DNA of 64,000 nucleotides from Anaerostipes sp. Its GTDB lineage: Bacteria > Bacillota > Clostridia > Lachnospirales > Lachnospiraceae. Both the position numbers and the translations under genes were made by a program. Shown here in pieces: positions 17,390-25,501 of the stretch. Positions within the stretch are counted from its first letter, which is position 1. Every line of letters begins with the position of its first letter. The notes below the pieces were generated by a model that was not told where the DNA came from, did no database searches, and saw nothing but the letters and a program-made list of their open reading frames with translations. The DNA is taken from positions 1 to 64,000 of the forward strand of contig NZ_JAGZSD010000002.1 of NCBI RefSeq assembly GCF_018381315.1. Direction: 5' to 3'.

Positions 17390-18328
17390 ATGAAATATAT
17401 ATACGGAATCGATGTCGGAGGAACCACTGTAAAGTTAGGGCTGTTTAAGGAAGACGGAAGTCTTGTGGAAAAGTGGGAGATTCCCACAAGGAAAGAAAAT
17501 GGCGGAGCCCATATTATTGAGGATATCGGAGCAGCGCTGAAAGAGAACATTGCAGCACACGAAATCAGGGAAGATCAGCTGATCGGTGCAGGAGTAGGCG
17601 TACCGGGAGCAGTTCTTTCATTTGAGAAGGTAAATGAATGTGTCAATCTGGGATGGGGCCAGGTTAACGTGGCAGAGGAACTCGGAAAGCTTCTGGGATG
17701 CCCTGTCAAAGTGACAAACGATGCCAATGTGGCTGCACTGGGAGAACTGTGGGTAGGAGCTGCAAAGGATTTTTGCAGTGCAGTTATGGTGACTCTGGGT
17801 ACTGGAGTAGGCGGAGGCATGATTGTCGATGGACAGATCATCAACGGCAGCCATGGCTACGGCGGAGAGATCGGGCATATGACTGTAAATCCTGCTGAGA
17901 CACGCAGATGCAACTGCGGAAAAACAGGATGCCTCGAACTCTATGCTTCCGCAACAGGGATTGTGTTTGAGACAAAAAAAGCATTAAAAGAGTCCGATGC
18001 CGAAACGTCTCTGCGCCGGATGACAGACTTTTCCGCAAAGGACATCTTTGACCTGGCAAAAGAGGGAGATGCTTTTGCCGCCGAACAGGTAGATCATTTG
18101 GGAGAAAAACTGGCATTAGCCTTTGGAAATATCACTTTGACAGTTGATCCGGAAGTTTTTGTACTTGGGGGAGGAGTCTCCAAGGCGGGAAATATTCTTT
18201 TGGACGCTATTAAAAAACATTATAGAAAGTATACCTTCGGCGCTGTAACAGAAGGGAAATTTATTCTTGCAAGTCTTGGAAATGATGCAGGTATTTACGG
18301 CGCTGCAAGATTGATTAAAGGAGAATAA
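17390..18328 (+). CDS. glcK: ROK-family glucokinase
   Basis: The 312-residue protein has the ROK ATP-binding start GIDVGGTTVKLGLF, the glucose-binding region (EIGHMTVNP) and the ROK zinc site in CNCGKTGCLELYAS. ROK glucokinases phosphorylate glucose released in the cytoplasm to glucose-6-phosphate. Placement directly after hprK makes sense for control of sugar use. Other ROK kinases (fructose, N-acetylmannosamine) look similar, so glucose as substrate is an inference, though the length and context are those of GlcK. Confidence 0.9.
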   Translation: MKYIYGIDVGGTTVKLGLFKEDGSLVEKWEIPTRKENGGAHIIEDIGAALKENIAAHEIREDQLIGAGVGVPGAVLSFEKVNECVNLGWGQVNVAEELGKLLGCPVKVTNDANVAALGELWVGAAKDFCSAVMVTLGTGVGGGMIVDGQIINGSHGYGGEIGHMTVNPAETRRCNCGKTGCLELYASATGIVFETKKALKESDAETSLRRMTDFSAKDIFDLAKEGDAFAAEQVDHLGEKLALAFGNITLTVDPEVFVLGGGVSKAGNILLDAIKKHYRKYTFGAVTEGKFILASLGNDAGIYGAARLIKGE

Positions 18329-18334
18329 GATAAC

Positions 18335-19243
18335 ATGAGCACAATTCTTGAGGAGTTGAGACAGAAGATAGCACCGGAGCGGGTACTCACAAAGGAACCC
18401 ATGAAAAATCATACGACTTTCCGCATCGGCGGAGAAGCAGAATTGTACGTGATTCCGGAATCTATTGAGGAAGTACAGTGTACAGTCAAAGCCGCTAAAG
18501 AGCACGGCACGCCTATTTTTATTTTGGGGAACGGAAGCAATCTTCTGGTTGGTGATCAGGGAATAGACGGAATTGTTCTCCAGATCTATAAAAATATGAA
18601 CAAGATTACCTGTAAAGGCAATGAGATCACTGCCCAGGCAGGTGCGCTGTTAAGTTCTATTGCCAAGGAAGCTCAGAAAAACAGCCTTACAGGATTTGAA
18701 TTTGCAGGCGGAATTCCGGGGACATTCGGCGGTGCCATCACTATGAATGCCGGAGCTTACGGCGGAGAGATGATTCAAGTGTTAAAAGAAGCTGAGGTAC
18801 TGACCAAGGACGGTGAGATTTTGACTCTTTCAGCCAGCGAACTGGAGTTAGGATACCGGACCAGCAATGTGATCAAATGCGGATATACAGTATTAAGCGG
18901 TACCATTTGCCTGAAGGAAGGTGATCCGGCCGGGATAAAAAAACAGATGGATGAATATACACTAGCCAGAAAGACAAAGCAGCCGCTGGAACTTCCAAGT
19001 GCAGGCAGTACTTTCAAACGTCCGGAAGGATACTTTGCAGGGAAATTGATTGATGATGCAGGATTGAGAGGATATCAGGTAGGCGGTGCCCGGGTATCGG
19101 ATAAACACTGTGGTTTTGTTGTGAATCAGGATAATGCAACAGCCAAAGATGTTCTGCAGCTTATCGGAGATGTCCAAAAAAAGGTGAAGGAGAAGTTTGG
19201 AGTGGACCTGGAACCGGAAGTGAAACGGGTCGGAAAGTTTTAG
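18335..19243 (+). CDS. murB: UDP-N-acetylenolpyruvoylglucosamine reductase MurB
   Basis: MurB is the FAD- and NADPH-dependent enzyme that makes UDP-MurNAc for peptidoglycan. The 302-residue protein shows the FAD-binding PP-loop region (NHTTFRIGGEAE, ILGNGSNLLV), the GGIPGTFGGAITMNAGAYG motif, and the C-terminal PSAGSTFKRPEG with the catalytic Ser typical of the short type IIb enzymes. Starts 6 bases after the glucokinase gene. Order murB-rapZ-whiA is common in Clostridia. Confidence 0.97.
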   Translation: MSTILEELRQKIAPERVLTKEPMKNHTTFRIGGEAELYVIPESIEEVQCTVKAAKEHGTPIFILGNGSNLLVGDQGIDGIVLQIYKNMNKITCKGNEITAQAGALLSSIAKEAQKNSLTGFEFAGGIPGTFGGAITMNAGAYGGEMIQVLKEAEVLTKDGEILTLSASELELGYRTSNVIKCGYTVLSGTICLKEGDPAGIKKQMDEYTLARKTKQPLELPSAGSTFKRPEGYFAGKLIDDAGLRGYQVGGARVSDKHCGFVVNQDNATAKDVLQLIGDVQKKVKEKFGVDLEPEVKRVGKF

Positions 19244-19255
19244 AGGAAGAATGAT

Positions 19256-20110
19256 ATGAGGTTTGTGATTGTAACCGGGATGTCAGGGGCAGGAAAGAGC
19301 AGCGCGCTGAGAATGCTTGAGGATGTCGGATATTTTTGTGTGGATAATCTCCCGACCAGGCTTCTTTGTAAGTTTGCAGAGCTTACTCTGGATAAGACGG
19401 CAAATATATCTAATGTTGCTCTCGGAATTGACATCCGGAGCGGGGCATCCATTCATGAATTTTTAGAAGAATTAAATAAAGTCCATGAAATGGGTGTCAA
19501 GTTTGAGATCCTGTTTTTGAATGCCAGCAACCGGATCCTGATTAAACGGTATAAAGAGACCAGGAGAAACCATCCGCTGGCGCGCAACGGAAGGATTGAG
19601 GATGGGATCTTAAAAGAACGGGAAGCTGTGGATGTTCTGAAAAAACATGCAGACTATGTCATAGATACGAGCCAGCTTCTTACAAGAGAACTGAAGGCTG
19701 AAATTGACAGGATATTTGTACGGGAAGAAGACTATGCTAATTTCAATGTGGCGGTGGTATCCTTTGGATTCAAATTTGGAATACCAGCGGATGTAGATCT
19801 GGTTTTTGATGTAAGATTTCTTCCGAATCCTTATTATGATCTTGAGCTGCGGCCTTTGACCGGCAATGACAAACCGATCCAGGAATTTGTAATGAAGCAT
19901 GAGGAGTCCGGAGTGTTTTTAAATAAACTGGAGGATATGCTGAAATTTTTGATTCCAAACTATATTAAAGAAGGAAAGTATAATCTTGTCATAGGGATCG
20001 GCTGTACCGGAGGGAAACACCGGTCAGTCACAATTACCAATGCTTTGGCTGAAAGATTGAAACAGCTGCCATATCCGGTAAAGGTTGAGCATAGAGATAT
20101 AACGAGGTAG
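19256..20110 (+). CDS. rapZ: RapZ / YvcJ nucleotide-binding protein
   Basis: The 284-residue protein has an N-terminal P-loop (VTGMSGAGKSSAL, residues 5-17) and the C-terminal RapZ domain with GIGCTGGKHRSV. In Enterobacteria RapZ senses glucosamine-6-phosphate and steers sRNA decay; in Gram-positives the homologue YvcJ binds nucleotides and its role is less clear. It lies in the expected conserved cluster with whiA and crh. The yvcK (glmR) gene, which sits between yvcJ and yvcL in Bacillus, is absent here. Confidence 0.95.
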   Translation: MRFVIVTGMSGAGKSSALRMLEDVGYFCVDNLPTRLLCKFAELTLDKTANISNVALGIDIRSGASIHEFLEELNKVHEMGVKFEILFLNASNRILIKRYKETRRNHPLARNGRIEDGILKEREAVDVLKKHADYVIDTSQLLTRELKAEIDRIFVREEDYANFNVAVVSFGFKFGIPADVDLVFDVRFLPNPYYDLELRPLTGNDKPIQEFVMKHEESGVFLNKLEDMLKFLIPNYIKEGKYNLVIGIGCTGGKHRSVTITNALAERLKQLPYPVKVEHRDITR

Positions 20111-20113
20111 GAA

Positions 20114-21040
20114 ATGTCATTTTCAAGTGAAGTGAAAGAAGAACTCGCAAGGATTACCAGCGGAGCCAGACACTGCAGGATCGCAGAGCTTGCCGGTATT
20201 CTTGATTTCTGCGGGGAGATCGTTCTTGATGAAGGAGCTTACCGCGTAAAAGTGCATACAGAAAATGTGTCAGTGGCAAAACGGTTTTTTACACTGCTGA
20301 AAGACACATTTGGTATTCATGGAGAACTGCAGGTAAAACGCAATGAATATTTGAAAAGAAGTCGAAATTATTCGGTTTTTGTTGACAAACATGAGGATTG
20401 TGTTTTATTATTGAAAGCAGTGAAATATTTTGAGCCAAAGAGTTTTGGGTTAGTCCTGCAGAACACGTGCTGTAAAAGGGCCTATATCCGGGGTGCTTTT
20501 CTGGCAGCCGGTTCTATGAGTGATCCGGAGAAAAATTATCACTTTGAAATTGTGACTCTTCATGAACAATTTGCGGTACAATTACAAGATGTGCTTGATT
20601 TTTTTGAATTAGATGCTAAAATAGTTATTCGTAAGAAGTACTATGTAGTGTATATCAAAGAAGGTGCCAAGATCGTTGATGTACTGAACATCATGGAGGC
20701 ACATGTAGCTTTGATGAACCTCGAAAATGTCCGTATCTTAAAAGATATGAGGAACACGGTAAACCGCCGTGTGAACTGTGAAACTGCCAACATCAATAAG
20801 ACAGTATCAGCAGCCGTGAAGCAAGCCGAGGATATTCGATTTTTACAAGAGCACAGAGGGCTTAGTGAACTGAACCAGGGACTGCAAGACATCGCCTATC
20901 TGCGATTGGAACATCCTGAGGCTACTCTGAAAGAGCTAGGAGAGATGCTGAATCCCCCCGTTGGCAAATCAGGAGTGAATCATCGTCTTAAGAAGCTGAG
21001 TAAGATTGCTGAAGATATGAGAATGGGAGGATCATTATGA
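20114..21040 (+). CDS. whiA: WhiA (YvcL) DNA-binding protein
   Basis: The 308-residue protein combines an N-terminal LAGLIDADG homing-endonuclease-like fold with a C-terminal helix-turn-helix (YLRLEHPEATLKELGEML, then GVNHRLKKLSKIA). WhiA controls sporulation and division genes in Actinobacteria and affects chromosome segregation and cell division in Bacillus. The gene begins 3 bases after rapZ, and its stop overlaps the start of the Crh-like gene (ATGA), implying coupling. Confidence 0.96.
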   Translation: MSFSSEVKEELARITSGARHCRIAELAGILDFCGEIVLDEGAYRVKVHTENVSVAKRFFTLLKDTFGIHGELQVKRNEYLKRSRNYSVFVDKHEDCVLLLKAVKYFEPKSFGLVLQNTCCKRAYIRGAFLAAGSMSDPEKNYHFEIVTLHEQFAVQLQDVLDFFELDAKIVIRKKYYVVYIKEGAKIVDVLNIMEAHVALMNLENVRILKDMRNTVNRRVNCETANINKTVSAAVKQAEDIRFLQEHRGLSELNQGLQDIAYLRLEHPEATLKELGEMLNPPVGKSGVNHRLKKLSKIAEDMRMGGSL

Positions 21041-21294
21041 TTTCTAAGAGTATCAATATTCATGTGACCGAGAATAAGGAAGAGCGTCCGGTTGCTTTTT
21101 TGGTCAAGATGGCCAGCCAGTTTGAGAGCAAGATTTTAATTGAGGCAGGCAGCAAAAGGATCAATGGTAAAAGTATCATGGGTATGATGAGTCTTGGTTT
21201 AGATGATTTAGATAATATTACTGTTGTTGCAGACGGAGCAGACGAAGAGACTGCTATCTCAGCAATTGAAGAATATTTAACAAAAGGAGCATAA
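21037..21294 (+). CDS. crh: Crh-like HPr-family protein lacking His15
   Basis: The 85-residue protein has the HPr fold and length. In HPr the PTS-phosphorylated residue is His15 in GLHARP; here the aligned segment is NKEERP with Glu15. Ser46 and its context (GKSIMG) are exactly kept, the site used by HprK. Bacillus Crh likewise lacks His15 (Gln there) and its gene also follows whiA/yvcL. So this is best seen as a regulatory HPr paralogue that cannot carry PTS phosphate but can be a target of HprK, encoded in the same operon. Confidence 0.85.
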   Translation: MISKSINIHVTENKEERPVAFLVKMASQFESKILIEAGSKRINGKSIMGMMSLGLDDLDNITVVADGADEETAISAIEEYLTKGA

Positions 21295-21307
21295 TTGCTC
21301 CCGATTT

Positions 21308-21380
21308 GCCGAAATAGCTCAGCAGGTAGAGCACTTCACTCGTAATGAAGGGGTCGCCGGTTCAAATCCGGTTTTCGGCT
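21308..21380 (+). tRNA. tRNA-Thr (anticodon CGU)
   Basis: A full cloverleaf is visible: acceptor GCCGAAA/TTTCGGC, D arm GCTC/GAGC, anticodon stem CTTCA/TGAAG with loop CTCGTAA (anticodon CGT), T arm GCCGG/CCGGT with TTCAAAT loop, discriminator T. CCA is not encoded. It lies 13 bases after crh and probably shares its transcript. Its 3' half is the insertion site of the integrated element that follows. Confidence 0.97.
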
Positions 21381-21383
21381 TTT
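21339..21383 (+). repeat. attL: 45-bp core repeat within tRNA-Thr
   Basis: The sequence from CTCGTAATG in the anticodon loop to GGCTTTT just past the tRNA end is repeated exactly at 25263-25307. The integrated copy completes the tRNA, so tRNA function is preserved. Confidence 0.93.
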
Positions 21384-21386
21384 TAA

Positions 21387-21430
21387 AAAATGGCTTAGAC
21401 ACGGCGTAAAGCACGTATTTAAGCCATTTT
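21387..21430 (+). terminator. Terminator supplied by the element to the tRNA operon
   Basis: AAAATGGCTTA (21387-21397) and TAAGCCATTTT (21420-21430) form an 11-bp stem followed by CTTTT. It lies just inside the element and replaces the original terminator, now displaced to 25308. Confidence 0.7.
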
Positions 21431-21467
21431 CTTTTGCTATTATATTTTGATATAAGTGTAAAACCAA

Positions 21468-21525
21468 GTAGTCAAAAAGTAGTCTGGAAGCATGAAACTA
21501 ACTGATAAGTAGTCAAAAAATAGTC
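21468..21525. repeat. Two direct repeats, likely integrase arm-binding sites (attL side)
   Basis: GTAGTCAAAAAGTAGTC at 21468-21484 and GTAGTCAAAAAATAGTC at 21509-21525, 41 bases apart; a third copy lies near attR at 25195-25211. Each is itself a doubled GTAGTC. Position and repetition fit the arm-type sites of tyrosine integrases. Confidence 0.65.
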
Positions 21526-21532
21526 ATAAATA

Positions 21533-22642
21533 TCACTTGGCATTTGTTAGGTACAGTGTTTCTATTTTTTCTGCTGTTTGGGACTTCTCCTTGTTTAAGT
21601 GAGTATAAATATCCAATGTGGTTTTAATATCAGAATGCCCCAGCAAGCGTTTTGCATCAATTGTATCAATACCAGCATAATATAACATGGTTGCATAATT
21701 ATGACGGAATATATGGGGTGTCAGGTTATATATAATTCTATGGTTTTTATCACCTCCTATGGCAGTATTTAATTTGTCAATAATTTGTCCCCAGAATCTG
21801 CGGAAGCTTGCTTTTGTATAAAAGCCTCCTTTAGGGGCAGTAAATAGATAGAAAGTATCAATGGATTTTATATATTGATGCAGTTCATCTATAATTTCTG
21901 ATGGAACATCAACTTCACGTATACTGCTAAAAGTCTTAGGCTCCTTAAGCTCTGAGCCTTTTTGTGTAAAAGTTAGAGAATGTTCTATTTTGACTATATT
22001 TTTTTTTCGATTGATGCAGGTTTTCGATAAGGCAAGGGCTTCACCGCGTCTGGCACCAGTCCATCTTAAAATCAAGAGTAAGGCACGTTCTTTATCAGTT
22101 AAATGAGCCGTCTGAATGGCTTTTATTTCGACATCAGTTAATGGGCGCCTTTTTTGTTTTGTTTTTGGAATAGAGAGTTTTATATTACGTGCTACATTTT
22201 TATAAAGAAGTCCGTCATCTATAGCTGTTTCTAATATCTGATTTAAAGTCAACTTAATTTTCTTTTGTGTTTCTGGTTTGTCAGAGCGCGACAAAAGTAA
22301 TTGTTGAATATCAGACTTTCGTAAATTTTTAAGTTGTATACTCCCAAGCGTCGGAATAATATGTGTTCTGATGGTGTGGTAATAGCTTTCTTTCGTCGTT
22401 GTAGCATTATGTGATTTATATATACCGAACCATTTCCAAGACCATTGTGCAACAGTCATACCTTTATCATCGGAATATGTGCCGTGATTTAAATGTTGCA
22501 GGATATCTGCCTTTTTAGCGTCCAACTCTTTTACTGTATATCCATAAATACCTTTCTTAATTGGCTTATTCGTTATATTGTCATGACCGATTGTAATTGT
22601 AGTAAAATAACGTCCATCCTTTCGTTTTGTGTATTTCGCCAT
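21533..22642 (-). CDS. int: Tyrosine recombinase (integrase), Tn916/phage type
   Basis: The 369-residue protein has an N-terminal arm-binding domain (RKDGRYFTTITIG), a core-binding SAM-like domain, and the catalytic domain with Arg in GARRGEAL, the H-x-x-R box (HIFRHNYATML), the LLGHSDIKTTLDIYTHL segment and Tyr in it. It would insert and excise the element at tRNA-Thr. It is the last gene of a rep-int unit (12-base gap) and lies next to attL. No separate excisionase is obvious; one of the small Xre proteins could do this. Confidence 0.95.
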   Translation of the reverse strand: MAKYTKRKDGRYFTTITIGHDNITNKPIKKGIYGYTVKELDAKKADILQHLNHGTYSDDKGMTVAQWSWKWFGIYKSHNATTTKESYYHTIRTHIIPTLGSIQLKNLRKSDIQQLLLSRSDKPETQKKIKLTLNQILETAIDDGLLYKNVARNIKLSIPKTKQKRRPLTDVEIKAIQTAHLTDKERALLLILRWTGARRGEALALSKTCINRKKNIVKIEHSLTFTQKGSELKEPKTFSSIREVDVPSEIIDELHQYIKSIDTFYLFTAPKGGFYTKASFRRFWGQIIDKLNTAIGGDKNHRIIYNLTPHIFRHNYATMLYYAGIDTIDAKRLLGHSDIKTTLDIYTHLNKEKSQTAEKIETLYLTNAK

Positions 22643-22654
22643 GTACTACTCTCC

Positions 22655-23701
22655 CTAGTTTTTATCATCATTGCCTTTTTTAGTTTTACCGTCATTTAAA
22701 TATAAAGCTTTTGCCAAAGGACTTAGTCTATTAAAATCAGATGATAAATCATCGAATATAAACGATGCATCTCCATCAAAATATGTTACAAGGCCGGCTA
22801 GAGTAGGTTTAACTTGCTTGTTAAGCCAACCTAAACTTCGATCAACAGATAGTTCCTTTTTAGGAAGTGTAAGAGCTATTTTCTGGCTATTTGCAAGGAA
22901 ATCAAGCCAAATAGTGTTTGTAGAGCAACGGCTCCGAACATTATTATCAATATTAATAAATCTGATATATGTTTGTAAAATTCCAAAAGCAACCGCACTT
23001 ATACTTTGCCGTTGGCAAATCTCATGAGCAACACGATCAGCTTTGGCATGTTTGATTTCTAATTCCCATCGTACCCAAGGATAAGAAGATTTTTGCTCTA
23101 ACGCTTTATCATATATTCTTAGAAAAGTATCACTTTGACGACTTCCAAAATAAATAGTATGACCTTTTTTCTCACCCTTCAGTGTACGGAAATCCTGGTT
23201 ATTGTAAGACTTAAATTTTGAGACACACTGACCGTTTTCTATCATTTTTTGAACTTGTGAACAAGAAAAATATTTTTCATATACATCATCGATAGCTAAA
23301 TCAATTCTTGTAAATTTTGCGTCAATACTTAAAATCTTATTTATGAAAAAAGAAAAAATCTTTTCGTCCGAAGAATCGTTATCTAAAATTGTACCGTTAT
23401 ATTCACGTGAATAGGATATGCCGGTGTTATATTTTAAATAATTTAAAAATGGATCAATTGCACTGCCAGTAACCCTTATATGTATTCCCATATCTTCAGT
23501 GCCATCGTACAAAATATAGATTGGCTCACAGATATGTTTAAGACTTTTTCTATAGCCATATTTTCCTGTTGATTCTTCAAAGTCTGTTGGTATTAAACCA
23601 AGGTAATTGAAAACTTGGATAGGAGTATTAAATTCATGTATGGTAAATTCTAACCAGTCGACTTGTACTTTTAAGTTATTGTTTGTTTCATTTCTTTGCA
23701 T
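22655..23701 (-). CDS. Rep_trans/MobT-type replication initiator-relaxase
   Basis: The protein (348 residues from ATG 23701, which has a GGAGG site; a longer frame starts at 23743) matches the pT181-Rep/NicK group: the N-terminal VDWLEFTIH strand, FTRIDLAIDD, and the motif YFGSRQSDTFLRIYDKA, which holds the region of the active Tyr. NicK of ICEBs1 and Orf20 of Tn916 use this domain to nick DNA for both rolling-circle replication and transfer. This is the only mobilization candidate in the element. Confidence 0.85.
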   Translation of the reverse strand: MQRNETNNNLKVQVDWLEFTIHEFNTPIQVFNYLGLIPTDFEESTGKYGYRKSLKHICEPIYILYDGTEDMGIHIRVTGSAIDPFLNYLKYNTGISYSREYNGTILDNDSSDEKIFSFFINKILSIDAKFTRIDLAIDDVYEKYFSCSQVQKMIENGQCVSKFKSYNNQDFRTLKGEKKGHTIYFGSRQSDTFLRIYDKALEQKSSYPWVRWELEIKHAKADRVAHEICQRQSISAVAFGILQTYIRFINIDNNVRSRCSTNTIWLDFLANSQKIALTLPKKELSVDRSLGWLNKQVKPTLAGLVTYFDGDASFIFDDLSSDFNRLSPLAKALYLNDGKTKKGNDDKN

Positions 23702-23727
23702 ATAGTTTCCTCCAAACTGTTTTTTGT

Positions 23728-23752
23728 GCCCCCCTATTAGCAATATGGGGGC
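23728..23752. promoter_or_regulatory. Candidate nick site/oriT hairpin upstream of the relaxase gene
   Basis: GCCCCCC (23728-23734) and GGGGGC (23747-23752) form a hairpin; with inner TATT/AATA pairing the loop is very short. It lies 27 bases upstream of the relaxase start. C-run/G-run hairpins of this look are known as transfer and replication origins of MobT/NicK elements. The stretch 23753-23959 is otherwise A+T-rich intergenic DNA with one G+C-rich patch (23760-23802). Confidence 0.5.
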
Positions 23753-23959
23753 TATATCGGTCTGCTTTGCGACTTTCGCTTCGCACGTCGCACGCAGCCG
23801 AAATTTTAATGAGTGTCTTGTGAAATATGTTTATTTAGTATATACTAATAAGGTGAAATTAAATTAATTTAATCTATATTAAGATAATAAGTCTATAAAA
23901 CATATTTGTCAATATAATTTTAAGTTTTTTGGATATATTATTTTGAAAAAGGAGTAAAA

Positions 23960-24496
23960 ATGGGTATATTTAGAGATATTGACGTAGGAAATATAGCTAG
24001 AAACATAAAAGAATATCGGCTAAAAGAAGGAATGAACCAAAAAGAATTTGCTAAAAGTATAGAAATGAATTATCAAAATTATTCTCAAATGGAGAGAGGA
24101 CTATATTCACCATCATTAAATAAGCTAATGGAAATTTGTAAGACTTTACAGATTACGCCGAATGACTTATTGTTAGATCAACGAAGTTATGAAGACTTGA
24201 AAAAAGAAATATTTGATAAACTAGATACTTCATTTACTGATATGGTAGGCTTTATGAAAATAGTTGAAGAACAGCGGGTAAAAATCGAAATGGCTGAATT
24301 AGAAAATAATTGGGATGAGGCAGAGGCCGAATTAGATGTAATGTTATTTTGGTTTATTAAGAATTATAAAGATAAAAAAGATCTTGCAGATATTTTATAT
24401 CATCGCTATGTAGTGGAGAAGATTGAAAAAGCTTCGGAAAATATGTATAAAGAAATGAAAGAAAAAACAATTCAAACAAGGGCAAATCATAAATAA
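23960..24496 (+). CDS. Xre-family transcriptional regulator of the element
   Basis: The 178-residue protein has an N-terminal helix-turn-helix of the Xre/Cro type (RLKEGMNQKEFAKSIEMNYQNYSQMERGLYSPSLNKLMEIC, residues 18-57) and a long charged helical C-terminal part. It is transcribed divergently from rep-int, so it is the probable repressor acting on the 250-base region between them, which also holds the hairpin. Start follows AAAAAGGAG. Very A+T-rich, like the rest of the element. Confidence 0.8.
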   Translation: MGIFRDIDVGNIARNIKEYRLKEGMNQKEFAKSIEMNYQNYSQMERGLYSPSLNKLMEICKTLQITPNDLLLDQRSYEDLKKEIFDKLDTSFTDMVGFMKIVEEQRVKIEMAELENNWDEAEAELDVMLFWFIKNYKDKKDLADILYHRYVVEKIEKASENMYKEMKEKTIQTRANHK

Positions 24497-24545
24497 TGCT
24501 TTGCCCTTTTCTTAAGGATGGGTTCATCTATAACACATGAAACGA

Positions 24546-24594
24546 GTGTCAAGGTTATATAAACAAACGTTGTTTGACCTTGACACCCTTTTTA
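24546..24594. terminator. Bidirectional terminator within the element
   Basis: GTGTCAAGGT (24546-24555) and ACCTTGACAC (24577-24586) form a 10-bp stem followed by CCTTTTT; it separates the two convergent regulator genes. Confidence 0.75.
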
Positions 24595-24609
24595 GCTACA
24601 TATTTTTGA

Positions 24610-24813
24610 CTAATAAAATTTTAAAATATCATTGGGTGTACATTCTAAATATTCACACAGACGGGCAAGGATAGATAAATCTATGCGTGTTATTTTATTT
24701 TTGCAGTAATTATTCAGTTGTGTACGTTGCAGATTGCAATGTGAGCATACTTTGTTTTTGCTTATATTTTTATCTTTTAATACCTTTTCTAAATCTATAT
24801 ATATTTTAGCCAT
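24610..24813 (-). CDS. Small Cro-like helix-turn-helix protein
   Basis: This 67-residue protein is almost only an HTH domain (KNKVCSHCNLQRTQLNNYCKN followed by LARLCEYLECTPNDILKF), the one-domain HTH_26/Cro type. Such proteins act as repressors or as excisionase-like factors in small integrative elements. The start has an AAAAAAGGAA site. It faces the Xre gene across a shared terminator. Confidence 0.75.
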   Translation of the reverse strand: MAKIYIDLEKVLKDKNISKNKVCSHCNLQRTQLNNYCKNKITRIDLSILARLCEYLECTPNDILKFY

Positions 24814-24920
24814 ATTTTTTTCCTTTTTTCTTTAAGTATAGATACAGGTGTGTTAAAATATAAGCTGTAATAATATAGCCTGTATTTATATACACCCCAT
24901 ACAATAATAGGAGTTTAGAT

Positions 24921-25166
24921 ATGGAAATAAATATATTAAATTTGATTTATGACTTCTATATGGAAAATGAGAAAGATATGGAATGTGTCAAAATCGCAAA
25001 TCGGAATTTTGAGGAATATTTAAGTGGATGTGGGGAAATTAGTTTATGTATCAAACAATGTTTATCAGATAAGAAAAGTGACTATGGTGCAGAATGTAAA
25101 CGTCAAGGATTTTATGATGGATTCAGTTATGCTGTAAAAGTGCTAAAAGGTATTAGATATATTTAA
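24921..25166 (+). CDS. Small unknown protein at the attR end of the element
   Basis: The 81-residue protein is acidic, with four Cys residues (CGEISLCIKQCLS among them) and a C-terminal YDGFSYAVKVLKGIRYI. I do not recognise it with certainty; similar short proteins are seen in Clostridia mobile DNA. Its start has a weak TAGGAG site. It is the only non-regulatory, non-recombination gene of the element and so the only candidate cargo. Confidence 0.6.
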   Translation: MEINILNLIYDFYMENEKDMECVKIANRNFEEYLSGCGEISLCIKQCLSDKKSDYGAECKRQGFYDGFSYAVKVLKGIRYI

Positions 25167-25194
25167 TTTACAAAAAGCTCATAACAAAAATATA

Positions 25195-25211
25195 GTAGTC
25201 AAAAAGTAGTC
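25195..25211. repeat. Third integrase arm-type repeat, attR side
   Basis: GTAGTCAAAAAGTAGTC, identical to the copy at 21468-21484 at the other end of the element, 52 bases inside attR. Confidence 0.65.
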
Positions 25212-25262
25212 AGTCATATAAAAAAGTCTATATTTTAAAGGATCGGGTGTAATAAAATACAT

Positions 25263-25307
25263 CTCGTAATGAAGGGGTCGCCGGTTCAAATCCGGTTTTC
25301 GGCTTTT
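25263..25307 (+). repeat. attR: 45-bp tRNA-Thr remnant
   Basis: Exact copy of 21339-21383. It lacks the 5' half of the tRNA and cannot make a tRNA, so it is a junction scar. Confidence 0.93.
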
Positions 25308-25346
25308 GCGCAAACGTTGATAATACAACGTTTGCGCTATTTTTTG
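25308..25346 (+). terminator. Original terminator of the hprK-crh-tRNA operon, displaced
   Basis: A perfect 12-bp stem GCGCAAACGTTG/CAACGTTTGCGC with a 6-base loop and a following TATTTTTT directly abuts attR. Before insertion it must have followed tRNA-Thr; it is now 3.9 kb away. Confidence 0.85.
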
Positions 25347-25501
25347 GTTTATAATACCAGGTAATTTTGAGATATGATTTTAAAGGATTAGGCAAATTAC
25401 AGAAAACACTAGTGAATGAATGTATAAATGAAATTTTGTATGGAGGTATTATGAAATAGGAGTATAATAAAAGGGTAAAGAACAAAAGGAGGAATAGGGG
25501 A

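Larger units (their letters stand above)
21339..25307. mobile_element. Compact integrative (mobilizable) element in tRNA-Thr
   Basis: About 3.9 kb is bounded by an exact 45-bp direct repeat, of which the left copy is the 3' part of tRNA-Thr and the right copy a remnant. Inside are a tyrosine integrase, a Rep_trans/MobT-family initiator, two Xre regulators and one small unknown protein; base composition is clearly A+T-richer than the flanks. There are no conjugation or cargo genes in view, so it would depend on a helper element to transfer. It restores the tRNA on insertion and brings its own terminator. Confidence 0.88.

Noticed and set aside
25263..25307. Second tRNA-Thr gene at the right end of the element
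   Set aside because: Only the 3' part from the anticodon loop on is present; the 5' acceptor and D arm are missing. It is the attR scar.
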